A program made the position numbers and the translations under genes. From contig NZ_LMBX01000019.1 of assembly GCF_001439605.1 (NCBI RefSeq), positions 25,526-89,525 of the forward strand: a stretch of 64,000 nucleotides of DNA, given 5' to 3'. This document shows positions 16,890 to 25,191 of the stretch, piece after piece; the stretch's first letter is position 1, and each line of letters starts with the position of its first letter. The notes under the pieces were generated by a model, which saw only the letters and a list, made by a program, of their open reading frames with translations, was not told the origin of the DNA and did no database searches. This DNA comes from Cytobacillus praedii. GTDB lineage: Bacteria > Bacillota > Bacilli > Bacillales > Cytobacillaceae.

Positions 16890-18257
16890 TTACATCAAAT
16901 GATTAATAAACATTGTGGCAATCCCAAAATAGGTGACAAGTGAGAAAATATCATTCAAGGTTGTAATGAGCGGCCCAGATGCCACTGCAGGGTCAATCTT
17001 CAAACGATAAAGAATGATTGGAATAATTGTCCCTGCAAGTGTTCCGATGATTAATGTCAGAAACAGCGAGCTGCCAACTACTGCTCCTAAAACAGCACTT
17101 CCTTGCCAGAAAAATGCGATCAAAGAAATAAGAACTCCACAAACAATTCCAATGATTAAACTAACAAGAAACTCCCTCATAATGAGTTTAAAAATGACAT
17201 GTTTGTTAATGTCATTCGAAACGAGCCCTCTGACAACAACTGCTAGAGATTGAGTACCTGTATTTCCTGTCATTCCCGAAATCATTGGCATAAAGAAAGC
17301 AAGAGCAACCACCTTTTGCAGAGTATCTTCATACCCGCTAATAATACTGCCGGACACAATTCCTATGAATAATAATAATATTAGCCAAGGCAGCCTTCGA
17401 TAGGCTGCTACAAAAGCCTTCGTTTCAAAGTCAATTGATTTACCTGAAGCTGAGAGTTTTTCAATATCTTCATTTGCTTCTTGGATGACGACATCGATAA
17501 TATCATCTACTGTCGCAATCCCCATTAAGACATTTTCGTCGCTTACAACAGGAATAGCGAGAAAATCATATTTTTCAACCAGTCTAGCTACTTCTTCCTG
17601 ATCGGTAGTAACAGTTACTGAAATCACCCGCTCATACATCACATTTCGAATGGGTTCATCTGGTTCTGCAATGAGGAGATCTCGATAAGAAACAACCCCA
17701 ACAAGCTTCCTGTCCTGGTCGATCACATATAAATAATTAATTGTTTCCGCAAATTCAGCAAAGGACTTCAGTTTTCCAACTGCTTCAATGACAGTATAGT
17801 AATCCCTAATCCATACAAAGCGGTTTGTCATTAATCGTCCGGCTGTTTCAGGGGGATACTTCATAATATCCTGGACAATGTCTGATTCACTTTTCTTCAT
17901 CCCGGAAAGAAGAGAAGCGATTTTTTCTGGTGATAAATCGTCTAAGAGAACAGCTAAGTCATCGTTGTCCATTAAATCAAGGACTTTCCCTGTCTTTTCA
18001 ATCCCTAGTTTATTTAATACTTCAAGCTGCCGATCCTTATTCAGCTCTTCGAGTAAGTCAGCAATCTGATCTATATTCATAAATAGTAAAAAGCGAGTTT
18101 TATGCTTTTCCGGCAGGTTTTCGTAAATATGTGCGATATCATATGGCTGCAGTTCATCGAGAATTAATTCAAAATCTTTTTTCTTATTCTCTTTTAATGT
18201 TTTTATAATGTGAAGAGTAATCTGATTTTCAGTCATGCTTTGTATCAAACTTCTCAC
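16890..18257 (-). CDS. mgtE: Magnesium transporter MgtE
   Basis: Mg2+ channel/transporter gated by intracellular Mg2+. It has an MgtE N domain (residues about 20-125, LLDDLSPEKIASLLSGM), paired CBS domains (about 130-255, with YVIDQDRKLVGVVSYRDLL), a connecting helix, and five C-terminal membrane segments carrying FMPMISGMTGNTGTQSLAVVVRGL, the pore signature. The 455-residue length is normal. The start is uncertain: GTG 18257 lies only 1 nt after AGGAGT, TTG 18248 has 10-nt spacing, and ATG 18236 has 22. I keep the longest form but regard TTG 18248 as equally likely. No M-box leader is recognisable upstream. Confidence 0.93.
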   Translation of the reverse strand: MRSLIQSMTENQITLHIIKTLKENKKKDFELILDELQPYDIAHIYENLPEKHKTRFLLFMNIDQIADLLEELNKDRQLEVLNKLGIEKTGKVLDLMDNDDLAVLLDDLSPEKIASLLSGMKKSESDIVQDIMKYPPETAGRLMTNRFVWIRDYYTVIEAVGKLKSFAEFAETINYLYVIDQDRKLVGVVSYRDLLIAEPDEPIRNVMYERVISVTVTTDQEEVARLVEKYDFLAIPVVSDENVLMGIATVDDIIDVVIQEANEDIEKLSASGKSIDFETKAFVAAYRRLPWLILLLFIGIVSGSIISGYEDTLQKVVALAFFMPMISGMTGNTGTQSLAVVVRGLVSNDINKHVIFKLIMREFLVSLIIGIVCGVLISLIAFFWQGSAVLGAVVGSSLFLTLIIGTLAGTIIPIILYRLKIDPAVASGPLITTLNDIFSLVTYFGIATMFINHLM

Positions 18258-18436
18258 ACTCCTTCCGCCGGATCTTTATTTATATTATAATGCCACGCTT
18301 ATTATAAAAAATTTTACCGCGGAATAAAATGTGTTATGGTTAATATAAATAAAAATATTCATTATTAGATTTATAATAAGCTAAACTTTGGTATGATCAT
18401 TATTATTAGTTACTTAAATGTACGGAGGTTTCACCA

Positions 18437-19213
18437 TTGAAAAAGAGGAATCATGGGGTTCGTGATATTATTTATATTCATATAAATGAACGTGAACACT
18501 ATACAATTACTTATGGTATTGAGTTTGCCCAGTTTGCCCAGTCGTTGTTTGCCACGTTAAATAATCTCCTGCTGCTGAAACATGGTTATGAAGATGGGGA
18601 TTTTAATATGCATACCTTGCATGAGTTTGTGCCAAAAGAAAAATTGAAAAAACTTATGGAAGATGATGTCTATGGGTATGGTGACTTTTGCTGGATTGAT
18701 TTTGAGGAGGAAGAGGCATTAAATGAACTGCCTAGTCAGGCGATAGCTGAACTGCTTTACCTTGGTCATTTGAAAGAGCATTTAAAGCTGCCTTTTTATA
18801 ATCATCTAAGCAATCGTTATGTTTATCTTGCACATGATGATGGGTGGTATAATAAGACATATTACCGGGATTTCAGTGATTTTTATTCTTTATTGGGTGA
18901 AGCTATTCCAGAAAAAATGGGGCAGATTAAAGTTGAAAAGTCATTGTTGGGGATGAAAAAGAAAAGGTCTTATCCATTGATTTCAAGTGATATTCTTCGT
19001 CTGTTGAAACCTCTGATGAAAGAAGGAGCACTGCTTTCCATTAAGGATATTGAGCAAAATCGTACAAGAATAGAAATACCAATATGGACCATTGGTGATT
19101 TTTCGAACATGGACGACATGTATGAAGAATATGAGAACATTGTAAAAGAACCTTGTGAAGCCAAGCTTGTTTTTGATAAAAAATCACGTGAATGGAAAGT
19201 TTACGGCCGATAA
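18437..19213 (+). CDS. Conserved hypothetical protein, function unknown
   Basis: I do not recognise a family with a known function. It is a 258-residue, soluble-looking, acidic protein rich in Tyr, Phe and charged residues, without a signal peptide or clear membrane segment. The N-terminal third (DIIYIHINEREHYTITYGIEF) may be a beta-rich fold, and the C terminus ends in an LVFDKKSREWKVYGR strand. It starts at TTG 18437 with GGAGG 8 nt upstream, so it is genuinely translated. It stands between divergent mgtE and the B12 riboswitch and has no obvious operon partner. Confidence 0.8.
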   Translation: MKKRNHGVRDIIYIHINEREHYTITYGIEFAQFAQSLFATLNNLLLLKHGYEDGDFNMHTLHEFVPKEKLKKLMEDDVYGYGDFCWIDFEEEEALNELPSQAIAELLYLGHLKEHLKLPFYNHLSNRYVYLAHDDGWYNKTYYRDFSDFYSLLGEAIPEKMGQIKVEKSLLGMKKKRSYPLISSDILRLLKPLMKEGALLSIKDIEQNRTRIEIPIWTIGDFSNMDDMYEEYENIVKEPCEAKLVFDKKSREWKVYGR

Positions 19214-19259
19214 GGAAGAAGAATTACCCGTTTAACTCATGTTTAAGCCGCTAAGATCA

Positions 19260-19354
19260 ATTATATTCGCCGTTGTCTCGAGTATATTGGACATAATTTT
19301 ATTATATTCGACGTTCATTTGGTTTTATTGGACAAAATCATTAATTTATTCGCC
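19260..19354 (+). repeat. Degenerate 42-bp tandem repeat (about 2.3 units)
   Basis: Units begin at 19260 (ATTATATTCGCCG), 19301 (ATTATATTCGACG) and 19343 (AATTTATTCGCC). TATTGGACATAAT and TATTGGACAAAAT recur about 25 nt into the first two units. The repeat lies between the unknown gene and the cobalamin riboswitch. Confidence 0.65.
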
Positions 19355-19410
19355 AATACCAAAAAATATCGTGTATAATCGAAATTAGCGGAAAATTTCA
19401 TACATATTTA

Positions 19411-19585
19411 AAGATAGGTGTCTTTCAATGTTTTGAAGACTTAAAAGGGAAGTTGGTGTAATTCCAACGCGGTCCCGCCACTGTAAATGGGAGCTTACTG
19501 CAATGACCACTGTACGATCATGTATGGGAAGGAGCAGATAAGCAATGACCATGAGCCAGGAGACCTGCCTGATCTTTTTGCACCA
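19411..19585 (+). promoter_or_regulatory. Cobalamin (B12) riboswitch aptamer
   Basis: The conserved elements are in order: AGGTGT near the 5' end, GGGAAGTTGGTG, AATCC-type AATTCCAACGCGGTCCCGCCACTGT, a variable arm, then the B12 box GAGCCAGGAGACCTGCC at 19553-19569. Adenosylcobalamin binding is expected to shut off the downstream operon by favouring the terminator at 19648-19682. A TATAAT at 19374-19379 is the likely -10 of the leader, though its -35 is poor. Confidence 0.95.
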
Positions 19586-19600
19586 CAGCCTACGAGGATA

Positions 19601-19682
19601 GGGGGTGTTTGACTGGATTCATACCTCTTTTGAAGATATGCCTATTCAAACATCTCCATATCAATTGTGGAGATGTTTTTTT
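19601..19682 (+). terminator. Riboswitch expression platform: antiterminator and terminator
   Basis: The terminator is a perfect 11-bp stem, AAACATCTCCA (19648-19658) with TGGAGATGTTT (19668-19678), plus a T run to 19682. An upstream stretch GGGGGTGTTT (19601-19610) can pair over 10 bp (two G-U) with AAACATCTCC, the 5' arm of the terminator, and so would act as antiterminator when the aptamer is empty. The pairing is seen in the sequence; the switching logic is inferred from this riboswitch class. Confidence 0.85.
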
Positions 19683-19703
19683 AATTTTAGGAGGAAAGAT
19701 AGA

Positions 19704-20681
19704 ATGAAGAAGCTTTATTCATTATTATTTGCACTTTTGCTTGCAGTTGGGTTATTAGCTGGGTGCGGGGCAAGTTCAGACAATCAAAAGGAAAATGAAA
19801 ATGCCTCAGGTGAGGAAACAAAGGCGCCAAAGGAAGAGTCAGCATTTCCAGTGACCATTAAAGATGCGCTTGATAATGAGGTTGTTATAGAAGAAAAACC
19901 GGAAAAAATTGTTTCTCTGATTCCAAGTAATACAGAGATTGTGTTTGGATTGGGATTAGGAGAACAAGTTGTCGGAGTGAATGATTACGATAACTACCCT
20001 GAAGAAGTAAATGAAATTGAAAAGATTGGAAGCATGGAATTTAATGTAGAGAAAATAATTTCACTAAAACCAAATCTTGTCCTAGCGCATGCATCAAGTG
20101 CACATAATTCAGTAGAAGGTCTCCAACAGCTTAAAGATGCTGGAATTACTGTTCTAGTTGTAAATGATGCGAAGAACTTTGATGAAGTTTATCAATCCAT
20201 TGAAATGATTGGTACAGCAAATGGAGTAAAGGATAAAGCAGAAGCTCTTGTTGCTGAGATGAAAGGAAAACTTGAAGAAATAAAGGCAAAAGCGCAGGAA
20301 ATAAAAACAGAGGATCAGAAAACCGTTTTTGTTGAAGTAGCACCTGCACCGGAAATTTTTACACCTGGTAAAAATACGTTCATGGATGTCATGCTGCAGA
20401 CCATACATGCGAAGAACATTGTAACAGAAGATGGCTGGCTTCCAATGGACCCAGAAGCAATTATTGAAAGAAACCCGGATGTAATCATCACAACTCACGG
20501 ATATTATACAGAAGACCCAGTTGGAAATGTAACTAGCAGAGATGGCTGGCAGGATATTACCGCTGTGAAGAATAAGCAAGTCGTGGATGTAGATTCTGAT
20601 ATGGTTACCCGCACAGGCCCAAGGCTTGTTGAAGGAGTAGAGGAACTTGCAAAAGCTGTTTACCCTGAAGTATTTAAATAA
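19704..20681 (+). CDS. btuF: Cobalamin/cobinamide-binding lipoprotein BtuF
   Basis: Substrate-binding lipoprotein of the corrinoid importer (yvrC in B. subtilis). The start is ATG 19704, preceded by AGGAGG at 19689-19694. The frame stays open upstream to 19605, but that part is the riboswitch terminator and is not coding. The signal peptide ends in lipobox LLAGC (Cys at about residue 20). A Glu/Lys-rich linker follows, then the TroA-like domain starting PVTIKDALDNEVVIEEKPEKIVSLIPSNTEIVFGLG in pieces near residues 52-90. Length is 325. First gene of the B12 salvage operon. Confidence 0.92.
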   Translation: MKKLYSLLFALLLAVGLLAGCGASSDNQKENENASGEETKAPKEESAFPVTIKDALDNEVVIEEKPEKIVSLIPSNTEIVFGLGLGEQVVGVNDYDNYPEEVNEIEKIGSMEFNVEKIISLKPNLVLAHASSAHNSVEGLQQLKDAGITVLVVNDAKNFDEVYQSIEMIGTANGVKDKAEALVAEMKGKLEEIKAKAQEIKTEDQKTVFVEVAPAPEIFTPGKNTFMDVMLQTIHAKNIVTEDGWLPMDPEAIIERNPDVIITTHGYYTEDPVGNVTSRDGWQDITAVKNKQVVDVDSDMVTRTGPRLVEGVEELAKAVYPEVFK

Positions 20682-21705
20682 TAAGTTCGTTGCCTACTTG
20701 ATTGCCGCAGCATTTCTAACCATTGCAGTGCTGCTTGGGATATCAATAGGAACAGTTTCTGTTCCGGTGATAGACATAATTAAAATTATCGGTGCAGAAA
20801 TTTTCCGTATGGCACCAAATGAAAATATAGATCCTATGTATACAAATATTGTTTTAAATATTCGTCTGCCAAGGGTTATTTTAGCAGGCTTAGTTGGGGC
20901 GTCTCTTGCAATTGCGGGAGCCGCCTTTCAAGGTTTATTAAGGAACCCTCTTGCTGATCCTTATACATTGGGAGTTTCCTCAGGAGCATCAGTTGGGGCG
21001 GTACTGACATTGTTTTTTAGTATTTCCATTCCAGTTGCAGGCATGTTTACCCTGCCATTATTTAGTATTCTTTTCGCATTTATTACTATTTTTCTTGTAT
21101 TAATTTTTGCTCGCCAAATTGACCGCTCAATGAAAGTGGAAACAATTATCTTAACAGGTATTATATTTAGCTCTTTTTTAGGCTCGCTAATTTCCCTGAT
21201 GATTGCGCTTACAGGTGAGGAATTAAGACAAATTATCGGCTGGCTGCTTGGCAGTGTTTCCATGAGGGGCTGGGCGTATATTAAAATTATCTTTCCTTTC
21301 TTTATTATTGGTTCGCTGCTTTTGCTAATAAACAGCAGAGAATTGAATGCGATGTCTTTTGGAGAAGAGAGGGCACAGCATATTGGGGTAAATGTCCAAA
21401 AAAGAAAAATGACGATATTAATTGCGGGCTCTATCTTAACAGGGGCTGCCGTTGCGGTTTCAGGGACAATTGGGTTTGTTGGACTGGTTATCCCACATTT
21501 AACAAGGTTGTTATGGGGACCAGACCATAGGCATTTATTGCCGCTTTCTATTTTAACAGGGGGAGGCTTTCTCATTCTTGCCGATCTAGTGGCGCGTACA
21601 ATTATTTCTCCTACCGAACTGCCGATTGGTGTAATTACAGCACTAATAGGAGCACCTATATTTGGCCTTATATTGATGAATAGAAGAAAGGAAAGAAGAG
21701 GGTAG
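20647..21705 (+). CDS. btuC: Cobalamin ABC transporter permease BtuC
   Basis: FecCD/BtuC-family permease (yvrB in B. subtilis), 352 residues with nine to ten hydrophobic segments. Typical blocks are NIRLPRVILAGLVGASLAIAG, NPLADPYTLGVSSGAS, and GTIGFVGLVIPHLTRLLWGPDHR followed by PTELPIGVITALIGAPIFG. The chosen start is TTG 20647, within the end of btuF (35-nt overlap), with AAGGAG about 9 nt before it; the next in-frame start would cut into TM1. Translational coupling to btuF is likely. Confidence 0.9.
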   Translation: MQKLFTLKYLNNKFVAYLIAAAFLTIAVLLGISIGTVSVPVIDIIKIIGAEIFRMAPNENIDPMYTNIVLNIRLPRVILAGLVGASLAIAGAAFQGLLRNPLADPYTLGVSSGASVGAVLTLFFSISIPVAGMFTLPLFSILFAFITIFLVLIFARQIDRSMKVETIILTGIIFSSFLGSLISLMIALTGEELRQIIGWLLGSVSMRGWAYIKIIFPFFIIGSLLLLINSRELNAMSFGEERAQHIGVNVQKRKMTILIAGSILTGAAVAVSGTIGFVGLVIPHLTRLLWGPDHRHLLPLSILTGGGFLILADLVARTIISPTELPIGVITALIGAPIFGLILMNRRKERRG

Positions 21706-23178
21706 ATGATGCTAAGTGTACAGCAATTAACAGGTGGATACTCCGGTGATTCAGTCTTGAAAAATATTTCCTTTGAATTGGAGCAAGGTGAATTGTTCGG
21801 AATTTTAGGCCCTAATGGCAGCGGGAAAACAACATTGTTAAAAATGCTCAGCGGGATTCTTCCTTTTTCCAAAGGAACGATTCTACTGAAAGGGATCCCA
21901 ATTAAAGAGTATACGGCTAAGGAATTAGCGAAGGTAGTTGCTGTTCTGCCTCAGCATACATCTCAGAGCTTTTCTTATACGGTTAAGGAAACGGTTTCGC
22001 TTGGCAGATATGCACATCAGAAGGGCTGGTTTCAAACATGGTCCGGTGATGATGAAAAAATGGTGAGACAGGTAATGGAACAAACGGGTGTCGCTCATTT
22101 TGAAGATCATCCTATTCATGAGCTATCAGGCGGCGAAAGACAGCGTGTTTACCTTGCTCAAGCACTTGCGCAGGAACCGGAAATTTTGCTGCTTGATGAA
22201 CCCACGAATCATCTTGATCTTTCCTTTCAGAAAGAATTGCTTGATTTGCTGAAGGAGTGGACCAAGGTTAGGGGATTAACCGTCATCTCCATCTTTCATG
22301 ATTTAAATTTAGCAGGCTTGTATTGTGACCGGCTGCTGCTATTAGAAAATGGTGAAATTAATATTAACCATACTCCAAATGAAGTCCTCCGCGAGGAACG
22401 AATTAGAGAGGTGTATCAGACGAAGATTCAGAAGCATCCCCATCCGATAGTACCTGCACCGCAAATGGTGCTGCTCCCGGAAGAAATTTCTGAGGAAAAA
22501 GAGAGTCTTACAATTGATGATTCCTTATTAGAAGTATCAAAGGAATATATTGCGCTTAAGTGCCCGGTTCCACTTCGAACGATGTCTTCTGGAGTGGTTG
22601 GATCTGGAACTGGCTGGCATCAGTTTTTTGTGAATAGGCATGTAGATAAGGATTATGATTGCAGTGATCATCGAAAAGAAATGGTTAACTATTTAAAATC
22701 TCATCACTTTGAACCTGGGGAAACAGTTGGGATGATGACAGCCGTTTATCCTGAGGATGTTAGCTATCAACTCTATCAGGCGGATGGTTTTTCTGCCTTT
22801 ATTGTTGTGACAGCAGGAGTAGGAAATGCTATTGATGCAGCAAGAAGTGAGGAGCATACCTTTAATAAGATACCTGGAACAATCAATACCTGGGTATTTG
22901 TAAATGGTGAACTTTCAGAAGAAGCCTTCATTCAAAGCATTATGACAGCTACTGAAGCGAAGGCGAAGGCGATGCATGATCTAGAAGTTAAGGATGCTGC
23001 AACAGGGACAATTGCTACAGGAACCTCAACGGATAGTATATTAATTGCGGCTATTCAAAAGGGGCAAAGACAAGACTATGCAGGGACGATTACACCGCTA
23101 GGAAAATTGATTGGAAAAGGCGTCTATGAATGCACATTGAATGCCATCCAAAAGTCTAGAAAAAGGATAAAGAAATGA
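21706..23178 (+). CDS. btuD: BtuD-CbiZ fusion: corrinoid import ATPase with adenosylcobinamide amidohydrolase
   Basis: Two-domain protein of 490 residues. Residues 1-255 are an ABC ATPase: Walker A GPNGSGKTT, Q-loop LPQHTSQ, signature LSGGERQR, Walker B ILLLDEPTNHLD, switch IFHDLN. Residues about 280-485 are a CbiZ domain (ALKCPVPLRTMSSGVVGSG, VTAGVGNAIDAA, then GTATGTSTDS-type TIATGTSTDS), which cleaves the aminopropanol arm of adenosylcobinamide to give adenosylcobyric acid. B. subtilis YvrA has the same fusion. It couples ATP-driven uptake to remodelling of incomplete corrinoids, feeding CbiB downstream. The start codon ATG lies 0 nt after btuC. Confidence 0.92.
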   Translation: MMLSVQQLTGGYSGDSVLKNISFELEQGELFGILGPNGSGKTTLLKMLSGILPFSKGTILLKGIPIKEYTAKELAKVVAVLPQHTSQSFSYTVKETVSLGRYAHQKGWFQTWSGDDEKMVRQVMEQTGVAHFEDHPIHELSGGERQRVYLAQALAQEPEILLLDEPTNHLDLSFQKELLDLLKEWTKVRGLTVISIFHDLNLAGLYCDRLLLLENGEININHTPNEVLREERIREVYQTKIQKHPHPIVPAPQMVLLPEEISEEKESLTIDDSLLEVSKEYIALKCPVPLRTMSSGVVGSGTGWHQFFVNRHVDKDYDCSDHRKEMVNYLKSHHFEPGETVGMMTAVYPEDVSYQLYQADGFSAFIVVTAGVGNAIDAARSEEHTFNKIPGTINTWVFVNGELSEEAFIQSIMTATEAKAKAMHDLEVKDAATGTIATGTSTDSILIAAIQKGQRQDYAGTITPLGKLIGKGVYECTLNAIQKSRKRIKK

Positions 23179-24140
23179 TTACTTACCATCTATTTGCTTT
23201 GACATTTGCCTGTATAGTAGATCGGATAATCGGAGATCCAGAGAATTGGCCGCATCCGGTTCGCTGGATTGGTACTTTGATTTATAAATTAGAGAAAAGC
23301 TGGAACAAGGGAACTTCTCGAAGAAGGAAAGGAATCGGTATGCTGCTGACAGTTCTGCTTACTGTAGGCGGAATCTCCTTTCTAATCGTTTGTTTATGTT
23401 ATTTGGTTCATCCGCTTGCTGGAATCGTGGCAGAAGGAATTTTGATCTCTGCTGCTATTGCGCAGAAAAGCTTGAAAGAGGCAGCTCTTTCTGTGTATGC
23501 ACCTTTAAAAAAGGGAGATATGGAAGAGGCTAGACTGAAGCTGTCTTATATTGTTGGGAGAGATACAGAACAGCTGGATGAGCCTGAAATCGTCAGGGGA
23601 GCCATTGAGACTGTTGCTGAGAATACAAGTGACGGGATTACAGCGCCATTATTCTGGGCGCTGATTGGCGGGGCACCTTTTGCACTGATGTACCGGGCAA
23701 TAAATACGTGTGATTCCATTGTTGGTTATCGAAATGAAAAGTACCAGGAATTTGGCTGGGCTTCGGCTCGGCTAGATGATGCGGTGAATTGGATTCCGAG
23801 CAGAATCACTTCCCTCTGTATGCTTGCCAGCAGTCAGCCTGAATATATGAAGGTCCGAGAGGCATGGAAAATTGTTTGGCGGGATGCGAAAAGGCATCCA
23901 AGTCCGAATAGCGGCTGGGGAGAAGCAGCTGTTGCGGCAATCCTTGGCATTCAGTTAGGAGGCATTAATTATTATAAAGGAATCGTCTCTAACCGGGCAA
24001 AGATGGGTGATCCTCTTGTTCATTTAGAGAAGAGTCATATACTTAAAGCGAATAGTATTGTTGCACGTACAGTGCCTATCTTTTTATTACTTCTTTGGCT
24101 GGGAGGGATGCTCATTGAAATGGCCTGCACATGGGGCTAA
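23175..24140 (+). CDS. cbiB: Adenosylcobinamide-phosphate synthase CbiB
   Basis: Membrane enzyme (called CbiB, or CobD in the aerobic-pathway nomenclature) that attaches aminopropanol or its phosphate to adenosylcobyric acid. It has 321 residues and several hydrophobic segments. Conserved blocks are RIIGDPENWPHPVRWIGTLI at the N terminus, ETVAENTSDGITAPLFWALIGGAPFALMYRAINTCDSIVGYRN, and KRHPSPNSGWGEAAVAAILGIQLGG (read in pieces). It overlaps the btuD-cbiZ gene by 4 nt. It receives the product of the CbiZ domain. Confidence 0.94.
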   Translation: MITYHLFALTFACIVDRIIGDPENWPHPVRWIGTLIYKLEKSWNKGTSRRRKGIGMLLTVLLTVGGISFLIVCLCYLVHPLAGIVAEGILISAAIAQKSLKEAALSVYAPLKKGDMEEARLKLSYIVGRDTEQLDEPEIVRGAIETVAENTSDGITAPLFWALIGGAPFALMYRAINTCDSIVGYRNEKYQEFGWASARLDDAVNWIPSRITSLCMLASSQPEYMKVREAWKIVWRDAKRHPSPNSGWGEAAVAAILGIQLGGINYYKGIVSNRAKMGDPLVHLEKSHILKANSIVARTVPIFLLLLWLGGMLIEMACTWG

Positions 24141-25191
24141 CCCGCAATATTTATTTGATGCATTACAAATACCGCTGCCTGACCAAAGGATCGATTTTAG
24201 TGCGAATATTAATCCTCTTGGTCCGCCGGGGATTTTAAAAGAGAATTGGAATCAGCTTTATGATGTGGTGAGTGACTATCCAGATCCTAAGGGCAATCAG
24301 CTAAAACAAAAACTTGCCAAAAAAGAAGAAATACATTCAAGTCAGATATTAGTTGGCAACGGCGGTGCTGAGATTATCTCGCTAATTGGCAGAATGCTGG
24401 CTGGGAAAAGAGTTGTCATTGTACAGCCTGCGTTTTCGGAATATGAGGAAGCCTGTCGTATCAATGGCTGTACAATTGATTACCATCAATTGGAGCCTGA
24501 CAGCTGGGAGTGGCAGGAAGGAATAGCTTCTAAACTGAAAAAGGCGGATGCGCTGTTTTTTTGCAATCCAAGTAATCCAACTGGTGTTTTTTATCCCAAA
24601 ATGCTGGTGTTTGAATTAATCAAAGCATGTGAGAAAAATGATTGTCTATTGATTGTAGATGAAGCCTTTTATGATTTTCTCATTGATTATGAATCTATCG
24701 TTCCATACATAAATACCTTTCCTAACCTCCTTATTATTCGATCGATGACAAAAATGTTTGCGATTCCAGGCTTACGCCTTGGGTATGCAATGGCAGATCC
24801 ATCAGTGATTGAGGAATTATCGGCTTTTCAGCCTCAGTGGAGTATGAATGCACTAGCGTTAGTGACTGGTGAATGGTGTCTTGAAAGTGAATCGCATATG
24901 AATGAAACGAGAGGTATGATCAAACAAGAGCGTGAGCGTCTTTTTGCATTTTATAAAGAAAGAGGCATTCAAGTTTCTCCTTCCCAAGTTAATTTCTACT
25001 TGCTTAAGGACCCGGCTTTAAATGACCAGCTGCCGTTATTTCAGTTTTTAATTGAGAGAGGCATAATTCCTAGACATACAATGAACTTTCCAGGTCTTAG
25101 AGGCGAGTGGTTAAGGTTTGCGATTAAAGGTTCTAAAGATAATAGCCAATTGATGGAGGCGATTGAAGAATGGCGAAGCAGTCATCTTTAA
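24115..25191 (+). CDS. cobD: L-threonine-O-3-phosphate decarboxylase CobD
   Basis: PLP enzyme of the class I/II aminotransferase fold that makes (R)-1-amino-2-propanol phosphate for CbiB. The 358-residue protein starts at TTG 24115 (MKWPAHGANPQ), with GGGAGGG 8-12 nt upstream; the frame is open to 24058 but that part overlaps CbiB without a site. Motifs are NPSNPTGVFYP, VDEAFYDF and the Schiff-base lysine in SMTKMFAIPGLRLGY. It overlaps cbiB by 26 nt. In this class of protein the distinction from histidinol-phosphate aminotransferase comes mainly from the N-terminal HGANP motif and the operon. Confidence 0.92.
   Translation: MKWPAHGANPQYLFDALQIPLPDQRIDFSANINPLGPPGILKENWNQLYDVVSDYPDPKGNQLKQKLAKKEEIHSSQILVGNGGAEIISLIGRMLAGKRVVIVQPAFSEYEEACRINGCTIDYHQLEPDSWEWQEGIASKLKKADALFFCNPSNPTGVFYPKMLVFELIKACEKNDCLLIVDEAFYDFLIDYESIVPYINTFPNLLIIRSMTKMFAIPGLRLGYAMADPSVIEELSAFQPQWSMNALALVTGEWCLESESHMNETRGMIKQERERLFAFYKERGIQVSPSQVNFYLLKDPALNDQLPLFQFLIERGIIPRHTMNFPGLRGEWLRFAIKGSKDNSQLMEAIEEWRSSHL

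Noticed and set aside
19605..19703. N-terminal extension of btuF by 33 residues
   Set aside because: This part overlaps the riboswitch antiterminator and terminator; a signal peptide and AGGAGG place the start at 19704.
20961..21872. 303-residue open frame antisense to btuC
   Set aside because: It mirrors a gene with strong family motifs; composition is typical of the reverse of hydrophobic codons, and there is no ribosome site.
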